DNA from: Trichinella spiralis
Lineage: Eukaryota > Nematoda > Enoplea > Trichinellida > Trichinellidae
Assembly: GCA_000181795.3 (NCBI GenBank)
Contig: CM012954.1
Coordinates: 15,361,203-15,425,202, forward strand
DNA: 64,000 bases
Direction: 5' to 3'
The notes under the pieces were generated by a model. It was not told where the DNA came from and searched no databases. It saw only the letters and a list, made by a program, of their open reading frames with translations. This document shows positions 39,779-51,946 of the stretch, in pieces (the first letter of the stretch is position 1; every line of letters begins with the position of its first letter). The translations under genes were made by a program, and so were the position numbers.

Positions 39779-41220
39779 ATGGATTGGCGTTGGAGAAAAA
39801 AAACCAACGCAAAAATTTCCGTTCTTTCGGAAAAGACGTCAAATATGCTGGTATTGGTTTTCACCATCTTCTTGTTAGTATTGTTGGACAGTTGTTGTTG
39901 TGCATCCGAGAATGGTCACTGCCCGCATGAAATATTCCAAAAAACACCCGGCTGGAACTACTCCAACAATTGTGTAGCTATAGTGAGATTCACGTCAAAG
40001 TACAACGACATGGTAGACGGCTACGTCGAAACTTGCAAAAAATACAACCATGGAACTTGGTACAATATATCCGACCTGTACCAGACACTGAAGAAAAAGA
40101 AGCATCTGATGGACAAGTTGGCAAAAGATATGATGATTTATTTGAATTTCCAAATTGTGGACAAAGTGGTGAGCAACAATGCCACGATTATCAATTACAC
40201 GGTCATTGACACTACATTTGGCCAAAAATTTGAAGTGTTCAAATTGATCAACGACACTTGGACGGCAGTGGGCGATTTGAATAATTCCATTCCCATATGG
40301 TGGGTGGAGAAACATCGAGAAAAGAAGGAAATAAAATATAAATTGTGCGCTATGTACCACAAAAATATACACTTTGTCGTCTGCGACATGAACCACCTCA
40401 CGCATGTCGCTTGCATCGTACCGCGGATTGGTGAATGCAAAGTTGTAAATGCGGAAATGGACGTCAAAGGCTGTACTTACTGCAAACACAATTATTTACT
40501 GCCCTATTGCAAACGTATTATTTGTTCATCTCATATATTAATACATTTCTCATCCGTTTGGTCAATTAAATCATCAAATAATGAATTTTATATCATTTCA
40601 GAGGAAAAGATAACCACAGTCGAAGCTGCAGAAACAATCCAACTGATGGTGGGTATTGCAGCTGTTACCATTACCCTTCTCCTCATTCTAATTGTAATAT
40701 ACAGACGAATGGTAATATTCATCATTATAATAATAGAAATGTTAAATAATAATATATAATAACAACTTTGCCTAGAATAAGTTGAAATATTCATCTCATT
40801 ATATTTCTTTTGAAATTTTCCAACTAATTTTTAGAAAGGCAAAATGAATGAGATTTCGAAGAACACTTCCCGTGCTGCAGCCCCAGCCCCAGCCCCACAG
40901 ATAATAGTACCCGAATCGCCAACTCTATCATTCACCGAGTAATAAAAAACTTGCACTTATTGAAATTACAATGACTTATTGAAAAACATTTGAATATTAT
41001 TTACAGCTCACAACATTCTATCAAATCTTTGATTCCATTTACATTTGACGATAAAACTGATGAGAGAACTGATGAGAAAACTGAAGGAAAATCCGATTAC
41101 ATGTCCACTTTGAAACAATTTGCATCTATTAAACTTGGTAAGTTGAAGAGAAAAAAACATACAAACAAAAACTTGAAAATGAAAACGTTTCTTTTCATTT
41201 CAGTTCAAAATAACAGTTGA
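39779..41220 (+). CDS. Lectin-like ten-cysteine type I membrane protein, paralogue C
   Basis: Exons 39779-40514, 40602-40711 and 40835-40942 (stop 40940-40942) give the basic form. The third exon also has an internal donor at 40939, just before the stop. Splicing there to exons 41007-41137 and 41204-41220 stays in phase and adds about 50 residues. The ATG at 39845 begins a clean signal peptide (MLVLVFTIFLLVLLDSCC), so it may be preferred over the ATG at 39779. The ectodomain has the family cysteines (CPHEIFQKTPGW, CKVVNAEM, GCTYCKHNYLLPYC) and several sequons (SNNATI, NDTW, NNSI). The membrane helix is GIAAVTITLLLILIVIYRRM. The tail is Ala/Pro-rich (SRAAAPAPAPQIIVPES); the extended form ends in an acidic and Lys-rich tail. 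Of the three, C is the most different around the EWVN region (IPIWWVEKHREKK). Confidence 0.7.
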
Positions 41221-41828
41221 AAATTCGAAGATCCCGCCGCTTTGATAAACATTTATTTGAAAAGTTCATCATGTTTCACTAACGATTTAATTTATGGAAA
41301 GCATTAATAATTAATGTGAATAACATTTTCATTACAAATGCGTTTTCTTGCAAATTTCAAAAACCAAATGACAAAAATTTACTAACTCATATCGGCCATG
41401 AAAAAAATCACACAACGCAACCGACTACAATTGTGAAGAAACTTTCAAATCGAGAAAAATACCCAAAAGCACTACTACTTTCATTTCACACAACGAACCG
41501 AATGCTCAAATGATCAGAAAAAAAACACTTGAAGATACTTTATAAAATCACACCACCAAAATGTATGCAGCAAACAGTAAATATGCAAAAATGTAAAGTT
41601 AGCTTACCTTTTTGACGTAACGACGCGCTGTTGATGGAAAAATGGATCTAATCACAGAAGCAAGTGAATTACCATTATTTGGACTGAAATTTAACAATTT
41701 CCCATAAAACAAAGCATCAAATATTACTGGGCCGTACAAGACAAATACGACTGAAATGTATTGGCCATTTATTGTCCAGTATCAGTAGTTTATCATTTTA
41801 CATCCTTTCATTTCAGTGTTGTTTGATA
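41221..41828. other. Spacer between paralogue C and WDR74
   Basis: Both genes end here (convergent). An open frame at 41316-41513 has no signature. Nothing else recognised. Confidence 0.5.
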
Positions 41829-43469
41829 CTACTGTGACACGTGATCAGTTTGATTATTGAACGGTATCACATCCGAATCTCCACTTTGTGTGGACACTGA
41901 TTCAGAATCATACGTATCGGATGAATCATCAACCACTTCGTCAGCAGCAGGCGAATTTTTATCGGCATGCAATGCGGAAGGAAAACAACCCCCATTTTTA
42001 CTCAAAATCACATGGTTGATGCGAGATTTGCAATAGACCTAAAAATGAAAACGAATCGATCGACCACAATCGACGAGATTTCAATATTGGATGAACCAAA
42101 AAAAATAATACTTTGTAGAGCATTTTCTTCGTTTCCAGCTCATGCACGCGAACAAAACGATCTATCGACGACGATACAACGTACGGTAATGTTTCGTGGC
42201 ATTGCAATGATGTCACACCTCCATTGAAGCCTTTGAAAATGTGCACCAGCTTTACTGTAAAATTAAAAAAGTAAACAATGAAAAAAAAACAATTAACACC
42301 ACTTGTCCACACCAACAATAGCATACCTTTGGCTCGCAAATCGAACAGACCAACTCGACCACGAGTATCACCAGCGATGATTTTGCTGAATGGAAATTAT
42401 TTTATTCATCTCTTGATCAAAATGCAAATAACTATTTTTTTACTCGTCTTCGTGATTGGTCATCGCTGTAAAACTGCTGTCTTCAAACCATTGAAAATCG
42501 ACAACAGGCCTTCGTTGTCCACATCTTGTATCGTAGGAACGAATCTGGGACAAAAAGGAGAAGAAAAACTGATTTTTTTTCAAAATACAATTTAAAAAAT
42601 TTCAACATTTCAACCTGCCCGTAAGCTGTGCATGTTGCCAAAACGTTCTCGGATACGAAGGCAATATCGCGAATCCAAACTGGTACACGAAGGTCGAGAA
42701 AATCATTGCGAACCTGAATAATTGAATCGAAATAATATTTTAATTTATGATTTATAAAAAAATTTATTTAAACTTGTACATTTTTTGCACTAAACAAAGG
42801 CATCTGTGGGTCGGAAAGTGACCAAAGTTTCAGATCATTCTCTTTACCACCAGTAGCGACAAAGTTGTGATCAAATTGATTCTGACGCATCCGACTTATC
42901 CCAGAACCGACGTTCACTTTCACCTACGACGAATATTCTGCAACTGTACAACAACAAAACAACAATATATTTTTCCATCAATTACTTCTTCTTCGCCTTC
43001 AGTGTTCAAAACGATCAAATCGCCTGATTCTCTGCAAAGGGCGATGACGCTGAAAATTTCCCAAAATCAAACCACAACCGACCGAAATAATTATAAAATT
43101 CCACCGCATACTTTTCGTCCAACGAACACAAACCTCGAACTCTACCGTGGCCGGATTTCAAATGGAAATATTCATTCCACGATTTGGCGCCAATTTTGTA
43201 AATTCGCAACCGCCCATCTCGGCAAGTGCAAAGCAACCGAGTTGCGGCACCGTCCTCGTCGGTCAACCAGTGCAAATAGTCGACCGGTTCGGCGGCGGAC
43301 GGGTTGGAAATTTCCGACAAATTGACATACGAATTCGAGCCAAAATTCAAACCTGCAAATACAATAGACGGTCGACGGTAGTGAAACGACAGTAAAAACA
43401 AAATAAGCATACAAACGACGAAAAATTACCTTTGAGAAGTCCATTTTCAGAAGCTGCGTACGCATCCAT
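41829..43469 (-). CDS. WDR74: WDR74-like WD40 protein (ribosome biogenesis)
   Basis: Begins MDAYAASENGLLKG at 43469 and is split by many short introns. Exons recognised include one around 43360-43110 (DYLHWLTDEDGAATRLLCTC), 42857-42781 (VATGGKENDLKLWSLSDP), about 42709-42616 (VRNDFLDLRVPVWIRDIAF), about 42547-42442 (IRSYDTRCGQRRPVVDF), about 42388-42330 (KIIAGDTRGRVGLFDLRAK), 42254-42112 (IFKGFNGGVTSLQCHETLPY) and 42038-41829. These match human WDR74 in order, especially VRNDWLDLRVPIWDQDI and GSVRGLQCHPSKPLLASCG. WDR74 works in the nucleolus with the NVL2 ATPase in 60S maturation and is needed for exosome-linked rRNA processing. The C-terminal exon starts VYCKSRINHVIL, as in the human protein, and ends in an acidic tail. 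The second-exon boundaries are approximate. Confidence 0.85.
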
Positions 43470-45156
43470 GGAACTGAAATGCACAATTGAACCGATCGAA
43501 GCTGGACTGATTAGAAAGATGAAAATTTCTAATTGTTCAAATAAACAAAAATCAATCAGCAATCAATTCAACTTCTTTAACAAAACATAACCAAAAATAA
43601 TACAATAACGGACCATTTAATGTGAAAAAATTAAAATATGAAATAAATATAACACAACAAAAATGCATAAATAAAAGTAGAATTGTTTGAATGTTGAACT
43701 GAAATTAATGATCAATAATAAACAATGCTACGCAAAACTGTACATACTATTTATCTAAAAATACTTTTGTAAAACAATTATTATAAAACATTAATCTAAT
43801 AAATTTATAAAAACAATTCAATCAGTCTATTTATAAAACCTCAAAACTAGCTGATAATAGTTAATTTTATCAACAGTTACAGTAATGTTACAAAACAAAA
43901 TTCAAATCAAATGATTCAGGTTGGCATGACATATCGGCATGGAACGCAATAACAAAATACTTAATTTTGTTCAACAAATACTTTAACAAAAATACATCAA
44001 GTCCTTTCACAATGTACAGCACAGTACATAATTACTGCCCTGTTGGAAAATATAAAAAGAAATTTATACTTTTATTTTCAACTTAAAATGCTAATTTATT
44101 CAAATTTCACTTTTACAGTACGCACAGCATTTAACAAATTTGTTTCTAACAAGAATATACAACCATATAGAATTCTATGATCAGTAAAAAAAATCGATAA
44201 AACATATTACCATTTCATGCTGAAAGTCACTTATCAACAAATACTCAGTAATTATGAGCATAAAATTGATCATTATCACACCTAACGTTAATGTAAATAG
44301 CAAGAAATAAAAACAAAGAAATAACAATTCTAATTTATATTTCTAAAAGAAATAAAAACTGTTAATTTGAAAAAAATTATTAAATTAAAAATTAAACTTA
44401 CTTTTCCTATTTTGGTATGCAAAAAAGATGCAGCTTTTAGAAATCAGTAAAGATTGCTGTATTGAAAAATAATTAGGTGCAATTGGTTTATCATCGCAGT
44501 TCTCATTTGTTTATCAAAAATTAAAGATTCAAATTTTTTAATATAATAAAATTAAACGCATACTTTTCGACATTACTGTTTTTATTAATTAACAATGCCT
44601 TCTTCAAAATACAACTACAGTATGTCACAACTTAACAAAGTAATATTTTCAGTTGTTAATCAAACATTAATAGAAAAATTTACATAAAGTTAACTATACG
44701 ATTTACACGTAACAAAGAAAACATTTTACATATAACATACATAACATTATTTTACGTTTTACATATAATAATTTCTTCCATAATCATGCATACACTTTAA
44801 AAATACGAAAACAAATAAACATAAAAATATATCTGGCAAAATTGCCTGTTCCTTTCCAGTTTTTCTGACTAGCACTTCTTCACAAGCAACGACAAAATAT
44901 CACTTCTCCAAACCGCAAAAAGCCATATTGCCATTTGTTAAGAAGGAACATTTGGGGATATTATTTATTTACATTTTGCCCAGATGACAATATTATTAAA
45001 ATACTTTTTAAATAATTACATTAGAATAGTAATTTCACATGAGAGGACACAAACAAAAGATATTTTTTCTCATTTTATTTCATTTCATCAAGTAGCACAA
45101 TATGCAGTATTCATCTATTGCGCATGACAATTTTCAGCACTCATTCGCTCTACTAT
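43470..45156. other. Spacer between cyclophilin and WDR74
   Basis: 1.7 kb of very AT-rich unique sequence. No gene or strong motif seen. It should hold the WDR74 promoter and the cyclophilin 3' UTR. Confidence 0.5.
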
Positions 45157-46001
45157 TTAGCTCAATTGTCCGCAGTCCATTACAGTAACTGCAGATCTTG
45201 TATTTCCACCCGAAGATCCTTCACTTTCCATTAACTTCACTACGTCCATACCTTCAACGACAGAACCAAAAACGACGTGCTTTCCATCCAACCTGAAGCG
45301 ATTCATTTAATATTTTTCAGTAATGTAAAGATTTGGAAAGGAATACCATGACGCCTTGACGGTGGTAATGAAAAATTGAGAACCATTAGTGTTCGGTCCG
45401 GCATTCGCCATTGACAATGTTCCAGGACCGATGTGCTTCAACTTAAAGTTTTCGTCCTTAAACTTTTCGCCATAGATAGACTCGCCGCCTGTACCATTGC
45501 CATTTGTAAAATCTCCACCCTAGAACTGCCCAGGTTGAAAAATGAAAAATTTTAATGTCACTCCAAACACACCTGACACATAAAATTCGGTATAATGCGA
45601 TGGAATTTCGAATGTTTATAGTGCAGGGGCTTGCCTTCTTTACCAATGCCTTTCTCTCCAGTGCACAGAGCGCGAAAGTTCTCGGCCGTAATAGGTACTA
45701 CATCTGAAAACAACTAAAACAAAAAAAAAATAAAATGAAACATAATACAATGATGAATCACCATCATGAGTGATAAAAAAAGAAAAGATTTTTTAATGAT
45801 AAATCTATTTTGGGAGACGAAATGAAGTATCAATAAAAATTTCTTTCGAACAGTTTAACTATCACTGAAAGAAGCATGTTTTCATTTCATTTAAAAATAC
45901 ATCCACAAAAGATCAAATAATTTTTTTACTTCAATCACCAGTCGCCCAACTGGTCGACCTCCAATGCCGATATCCATAAAAACACGCGGACGTCCTGTCA
46001 T
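45157..46001 (-). CDS. Cyclophilin-type peptidyl-prolyl isomerase
   Basis: Exons 46001-45930, 45713-45573, 45519-45347 and about 45294-45157, in phase; about 170 residues, the size of single-domain cyclophilin A. It isomerises X-Pro bonds during folding, probably in the cytosol, since there is no signal peptide. The active-site set is present: [16 protein letters not shown] (the catalytic Arg), [15 protein letters not shown] (Gln, Asn and Phe of the binding groove) and [12 protein letters not shown] (the Trp that determines cyclosporin sensitivity). The N terminus [15 protein letters not shown] corresponds to NPTVFFDIAVDG in cyclophilin [15 protein letters not shown] carries the divergent-loop position between strands 2 and 3. 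The C terminus is MDCGQLS. Confidence 0.92.
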
Positions 46002-47063
46002 TGTACTAATCTAAATTATAAAAAAAAACTCAGTCAACACAGCCAAAAAAAATTCAATCATCAAAAGCTAACCAACGAAATCGAGCAAAGCCAAAAATCT
46101 GAGCAGTATACCGCAAGAGATTCACCACTCCAACTGACTCGATTGTTCCGCTGATAACGGTAAAGAAACGCAGCCAATCGAACTTTATACTGTAATGACC
46201 TAATTTTTCATACATTTATTGAGGAATTATAAAAAAATACAAAGTATAAAAATATATATAATAAAGAAGTAATTTAATAAAATAACTATTACATTTTAAT
46301 TCTTTCCATAATTTTTAACTGATTTTCTTTAACAAAAAAATGATTTAAAAAAGCACGTTACAATGCAAATAAAATTCTGCGTAGCATGATTTAAAAATAA
46401 TGTTTTGTGCAATTTTAAGCTCATTTATAAAAAATAAAAATTGAATTAAAATAAAATTAATTGTAAGTGGCCTGAATAAATTAGGGAAAAAATGTAATTT
46501 CGAAAAAAGCAGCATTAATTGAAATGTAAAAATTATTAATTAAATAATCTGATATTTTCATGCAATGAATGCTGCTTTACATATAAAGTATTAGCAAAAA
46601 ATGTATTAGTTACATGTGAATCAAAAAAAATGCATTAAAAAGTACTCATCAGCTACAGTATGACGACAAGATGTGGCATGTTTGCAATGCTGTAATGTGA
46701 CCGAGGGGCTTGATTCGTGATATGTAAATTAAAGTGTTCTGAAGTGTGAATTAATTATTCAAATTTACATAAATTATTTAGAGAATTTTTAACTATGTTT
46801 CTGTTGTGGATATTGATTTCGTTTTCTGCTGTTCATTTCCATTCATAATTTAAAATTGGGTGAAAATAAGTTTGGTTGACATTAAAAAAGTCTGCAAAAT
46901 AGTCGGTTACATTTATTTCTGCTTTTCACGAAAAAAATGTCTTAAAATATCTGTGCAACAACAACAAGAACAACAAAAGAGAGATCGGAAAGGTAATTTT
47001 GGAACCAACTGCGAACTTTGCACGTTCCAAGATAGAAGAAATGTTGTTTAAGCATCTTCTTGC
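46002..47063. other. Spacer between BAP1 and cyclophilin
   Basis: AT-rich. An open frame at 46860-47051 on the plus strand has no signature. Nothing else supported. Confidence 0.5.
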
Positions 47064-48757
47064 TTATTTTTTTTCTGCCATGGCAGTTAGAAATGTTCTT
47101 ATGAACGGTTCATAATCGTGCACTCGACGAGCATCATCGACAAGAAATTGTTCTTTTCGTTCTTTCAATGCATTAATTTCCATTTTCACCTGTCCAATCT
47201 CCGATTCGACGTAGTTCAATAGGGCGATCAGTTTCTAAAATCACAGCTCTTCAAATAACAACGATACAGTTATTGTTTAAAAGAAAAATTATTACAGTAA
47301 CGCAAATTTTGAATACAACCACTTGAGCTGATGATACCGTTAATTTCAAATTGATAAACTTTCTATTCCGATGAAAAAACCAATCGTTGACAACAGATTG
47401 AGACAGAAGCTGCTCAATGCTGCTAATTCCATTTGGCATTGAAAAACATGAGCATTTTGAATCGGTGCATTTTGTTGATTTAAATGATGATTCACAGAAC
47501 AACAGCAGCCGACGGCGGCGTTCTTCCACGCCTAATTTTTTATCTGTCCTCAGTTTCGAACCGACAAACTGAATAAATAAATTTTTTAAATTTGCATAAC
47601 ACAAAAGCAATTTCAATTGCCGCGCACCTTTTCCAGAATCTGCGTCAATATTTGCACGTTAGCTTTCAAGATGCCCAGCTTTTCTTCTGCTTCCACAATT
47701 GGACAAGGGATCACTGCCATCAAGTTGTACCGAATTTCATTCGAATGTACATTCGAATTTGAAAATCGTTCCAAAACTATCTTCTGAAAGTAATCTGTCC
47801 ATGGAGTGTTTGCTGATATCTCGCCTGAAACAAATACAAAAATTCTTATTTGTTATTTTCTTGAACATGCAACGAATTTTTCCCACTTTACATCAATAGT
47901 CAATTTACCAAGATCAATTGGAAAATCTTTCAAGCTGTCCAATTCGTACAAATGACCATCAAATTGAATATAACTGGAAAAATGAAATCTGTCCTGCTTA
48001 GATGAAGAATATACTACGGATCTACGCACTGGCCGGTTCGCTTGCTTCTTCAACTCTCTCACAGCGTCTGGTCTAGCGTGCTTGTTGTGACAACGTGCCA
48101 GTTCAGAGGTATTTGCGACTATTACACCACTACTCTTGAAAAAGCAACAATGATTAATTTAAAACTGACCAACAATTAGTATTACTTCTGGATCTAAGCC
48201 TTTCGTCAATTCCTTTATATTCTTCAACAGTGGACCAATAGTTATATCATTTAAGTTTAACAAAATATTCAACAAAGCATACGTGGCACAAGAATTTGAT
48301 ACTTTCTGAAATGAACCATTGAAATAGGAGAAAATTATTAGCAAAAGCAATGTCAAAAAATTTCAAATATACAGTACCTGCTTTGCAAAAAATAGTCGAT
48401 GATTCAGTACATTATTTTCTGACTTTGCATTGAAGTCCCAAAGTTCGCGTCGCCCCCTACGATGTTCCCCCAACCATTTGAACAAAAATATAAACCCATA
48501 GGTTCGGCTGGAGAAAAAAAATCTAAATAATTTAAACAACAAATTTAAACTGAACAGATACCTGTTCAATGGCGATTGCAAGTCGTATATTTCTTCCACT
48601 GCCAGTCCGCTAACACCAAAATCTTCAATGAGCAGAGTAAATAAACCTCAAAACACAAATACTGTTGTTTAATCGACCAAAAATCAATATTATTTGAAAT
48701 CAAACCTGGATCGCTTTCCAATTCTGCCCAAGATTCCTCTTCCAAATGTTTCTGCAT
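47064..48757 (-). CDS. BAP1: BAP1/Calypso-type ubiquitin C-terminal hydrolase
   Basis: Exons read: 48757-48706, 48646-48562, about 48509-48378, about 48307-48186, about 48136-47918, an exon ending near 47630, about 47568-47345 (boundary unsure) and about 47238-47064; the first joins are in phase. BAP1 removes ubiquitin from histone H2A with ASX partners. The protein opens WAELESDPGLFTLLIEDFG and VEEIYDLQS, then YGFIFLFKWLGEHRRGRRE, as in BAP1 rather than UCHL5. The catalytic set is complete: Gln in FFAKQ, Cys in NSCATYALLNILL, His in FHFSSYIQFDG and Asp in YELDSL. TSELARCHNKHARP and NEIRYNLMAVIP are also BAP1-like. The C-terminal ULD is seen (VDDARRVHDYEPFIRTFLTA, compare VDDQRRTHNYDEFICTF). 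Total size is about 400 residues: the long disordered middle of human BAP1 is replaced by a short linker, as in fly Calypso. Confidence 0.87.
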
Positions 48758-50710
48758 TGTTCAATGTTTGACTTATTTCAGAAGATTCAGAAATTTGAAA
48801 GTAAAAAATATTGGTAATTTTTTAATTAATAGGTTAAAAAATAAATGGTGACATCACAGTTGACAAACGTGTGGACAGAATTATAATACTTAAAAAAGTA
48901 CTTATTTCTGAAAAAAGTTTCAAAATAAAACAATAAACATTTTCAGTGGGAAAATTATACTTAAATAATTCATTTCAATAACAAGTTAAAAGTGAATTTG
49001 CGTAAAATGAAAATTAATAATCGGCTTCACCGCCGCAAGGCAAAAGATATAAACATCAGTATTTCGATATAGAATTGGAAAAATATTATTTACCTTACTC
49101 AAAGAATTCATATTCCAGTCCTGGCAACTGTTTCTCGAAGTTTTGCAATGACTAAACACAAATCAATTGAAAGCGCGTAATATATGTATATACAGTGTTC
49201 GGTGAACAATTTCACTTCCGCATATTTATGAAAAATAAAATGGAAAAATAATTGGATACACTGAGAAATCTGAATTAAGACCAACGATGAATTACTTTTT
49301 CATATACACAATAACAAATAATGAAAAATATGAATTCGCGGCTACAAACGAATTAAAACTACTTTCGCACATCTACTGAAACATGTTTGTCCAGTTTCTA
49401 TGATCAAAGTAATAGTTGTTTGACTCAGAAAAAGCCATTCATAACCATTCTTTCTGTTTGTTTCGTACATTTCGTTATATTTCATACAAATGAAGTTCCT
49501 TCATATTAAATAGAGAAATTCTTGAATTTCATTTTAAGCACTAAATTAAATAAGTTTAATCACTTTTCAAAACAATCGTTGGAAATTTTTCTTGATGTAA
49601 ATGTAAGTAAACTGTAAAATCACCTTTTCCACTCAAAAGTATGCCATGTACTTTACAAACGCAAGTTCCTCTTCATATACTGTAATGACGAAATCAAGTA
49701 AGGCACTACAATGCTTAACAGTAAAGTTCGCAGCAAAAAGCTACCGCTAATGAAAAGCAGATGTAAATGAAAGTAAATCTATATATATTAGTACATTTTT
49801 TCATTCTCTGCACAATTTTGTGAAAATCAGTTTTTCAGTTTCTATTTTTACAGTATTATGTATTTTTATTCCTAATATTTTATTCATTTAAAAATAAATA
49901 TTGAAACATATCTGCCAATATAACATTCTCATATTTTAAGGTAATCGGATTTCTGTTAAAATTAAACCTGCTCATCATTTTAGTTCAACTATTAAAGAAT
50001 TCAATTTTAAATTTAAAATTAATTACAGTCTTTTAACTCTTATAAATTTTATCAGATAAATGTAATCAATTTATAAATTTCATGTAATATGATAAATTTT
50101 TACTTGTCAAGACAGTATGACAAAGTCTATAAAATTGAATTGTTTATTATTTATTATGCAAGAATAATTTAATAATTTCATTAAAATAATTAAATAAATT
50201 AAAATTTTTAATTAATTGTTAAAGAACGCAAATCAAATACTTGTAAGTGACATGTTGAACTTGATTTTTTTTATTCTGTAAGTGTACGTTATTTTTCTAC
50301 GGTTTGTGTGAGTTATTCTTTCAATTTTTTATAACATATTTTTCTGCTTTAATTTTCATTTTATGTTATAACATTAATAATAATAATTTAAAAATTTTGT
50401 GCCGTGCGTGTCTATTTGATGTTGGTTATCGTTATTCTATGAAAATTGTTGTTCCTTTGATATCTTAAAATTTCCAGTATTTTGGAGTAAGTTTATGTTA
50501 TAGTTCGAAAGTAATGTTAAATTTAACCTTGTTAAACTATATTTCATTTAAAATGTAGAAAAGCAGTAGCATTTGTTTCGAAAGTTGAAGTGGTCTTTCT
50601 ACAGATATTTTACATAAGCTAAATATTGATTAAATGCATCGGTCGCATATTGATATTTGTCTTTATATTTGTTTAAATGTTACTGTATTTTCATTTCAGA
50701 AAGTATTTTT
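48758..50710. other. Divergent promoter region, BAP1 and CNOT9
   Basis: 1.9 kb between divergent genes, very AT-rich. A CNOT9 5' UTR intron ends at about 50699 (TTTCATTTCAG). No other gene recognised. Confidence 0.5.
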
Positions 50711-51622
50711 ATGTCGGCCGACTCCGAGTCAGCGAAAAATTCAACACCTCCTCCAACTCCTGTGGATGGAGAGCAAGAGGTGGATCAAATTGGTCAGTGG
50801 ATTTGTGATTTGTGCTTTGCAGATACACGCGAAGTTTCACTGTTGGAATTGAGCAAGAAACGTGAAGTATATCCAGACTTGGCCGTGAGACTGTGGTATA
50901 CACCAGGAGCGATTGCTGCCCTTTTGGCCGAAATTATCGGTATCTATTGGTCAATCAATCCTCCACGACTGACTGCTCACCAGTCGAACCGGGTCTGCAA
51001 TGCACTTGCGTTGATGCAGTGCGTTGCTTCGCACCCAGAAACCCGTGGACCATTCTTGCAGGCGCACATTCCACTTTATCTTTACGCGTTTTTGCATACC
51101 ACCAGCCAGACGCGACCTTTCGAATATCTGCGCTTGACCAGTCTTGGCGTCATTGGAGCACTGGTGAAAACTGATGACCCGGAAGTGATTCAGTTCTTAC
51201 TCAACACCGAGATAATTCCCCTGTGCTTGCGCATCATGGAGACCGGTAGTGAACTATCTAGAACAGTGGCGACATTTATCTTGCAGAAAATACTGTTGGA
51301 CGACCACGGCTTGGCTTATGTTTGTCAAACATACGATCGCTTTTCCCACGTTGCAATGATTCTTGGCAAGATGGTGATGAGTTTGAAAGGAGAACCTTCG
51401 GTTAGACTGCTGAAGCACGTCATCCGTTGCTATTGTCGTCTGTCGGAAAATGTCAGGGCTAGGGAAGCTCTGGCGTCTATACTTCCGGACGAATTGCGCA
51501 ACCAGACTTTTGCTGCCAGCATAAAGGACGACAAATCTACTCAGCACTGGCTGAATCAGCTGTTGCGAAACTTGGAATCTGTTGGACGTGCTCCGCTAGT
51601 GGCTGTTACTCGTGAACGATGA
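50711..51622 (+). CDS. CNOT9: CCR4-NOT complex subunit 9 (CNOT9/Rcd-1/CAF40)
   Basis: A single coding exon of 303 residues (human 299). The ATG at 50711 follows a 5' UTR acceptor by about 10 bases. CNOT9 is the armadillo-repeat subunit of the CCR4-NOT deadenylase and docks to CNOT1 and to GW182/Trp-containing partners. The sequence is highly conserved: [20 protein letters not shown] (residues about 55-74), [96 protein letters not shown]. The N terminus has a short Ser/Pro linker ([16 protein letters not shown]) and the C terminus ends [13 protein letters not shown] plus a short tail. Regulation cannot be read from the sequence. Confidence 0.97.
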   Translation: MSADSESAKNSTPPPTPVDGEQEVDQIGQWICDLCFADTREVSLLELSKKREVYPDLAVRLWYTPGAIAALLAEIIGIYWSINPPRLTAHQSNRVCNALALMQCVASHPETRGPFLQAHIPLYLYAFLHTTSQTRPFEYLRLTSLGVIGALVKTDDPEVIQFLLNTEIIPLCLRIMETGSELSRTVATFILQKILLDDHGLAYVCQTYDRFSHVAMILGKMVMSLKGEPSVRLLKHVIRCYCRLSENVRAREALASILPDELRNQTFAASIKDDKSTQHWLNQLLRNLESVGRAPLVAVTRER

Positions 51623-51946
51623 TAAAGCAGCAGTGAACGAACGGCGGTTTCAAACATTCTATTTATTCATTTATTGTAAAGTTTCATATTCATTTTTCTT
51701 AAAAAAATATCGTTTTCATTCTTTTATCCACGTTTCAAAGTTTTTTATGTTATGAAGATTGCTGTTTTTTCTTGAAATATTCCAGCTGCGCAGTATTTTT
51801 TGAACGATATTTGATGTTATACTTGGGTGTGGTACTGTATTCACTTGATCATCAAGTGCATTGATTTCTGTATGCAGCTTTACTGATAGAAAATATTATT
51901 TTAAATTTTGAAAAACAAAACTGTCCTAGCACTTGGCATGCAATGC

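Noticed and set aside
45458-45646. Minus-strand frame inside the cyclophilin gene
   Set aside because: It is a shifted frame running through cyclophilin exons and an intron.
47064-48757. UCHL5 rather than BAP1
   Set aside because: ESDPGLFTLL, VEEIYDLQS, the HARP motif and the ULD segment match BAP1 better than UCHL5.
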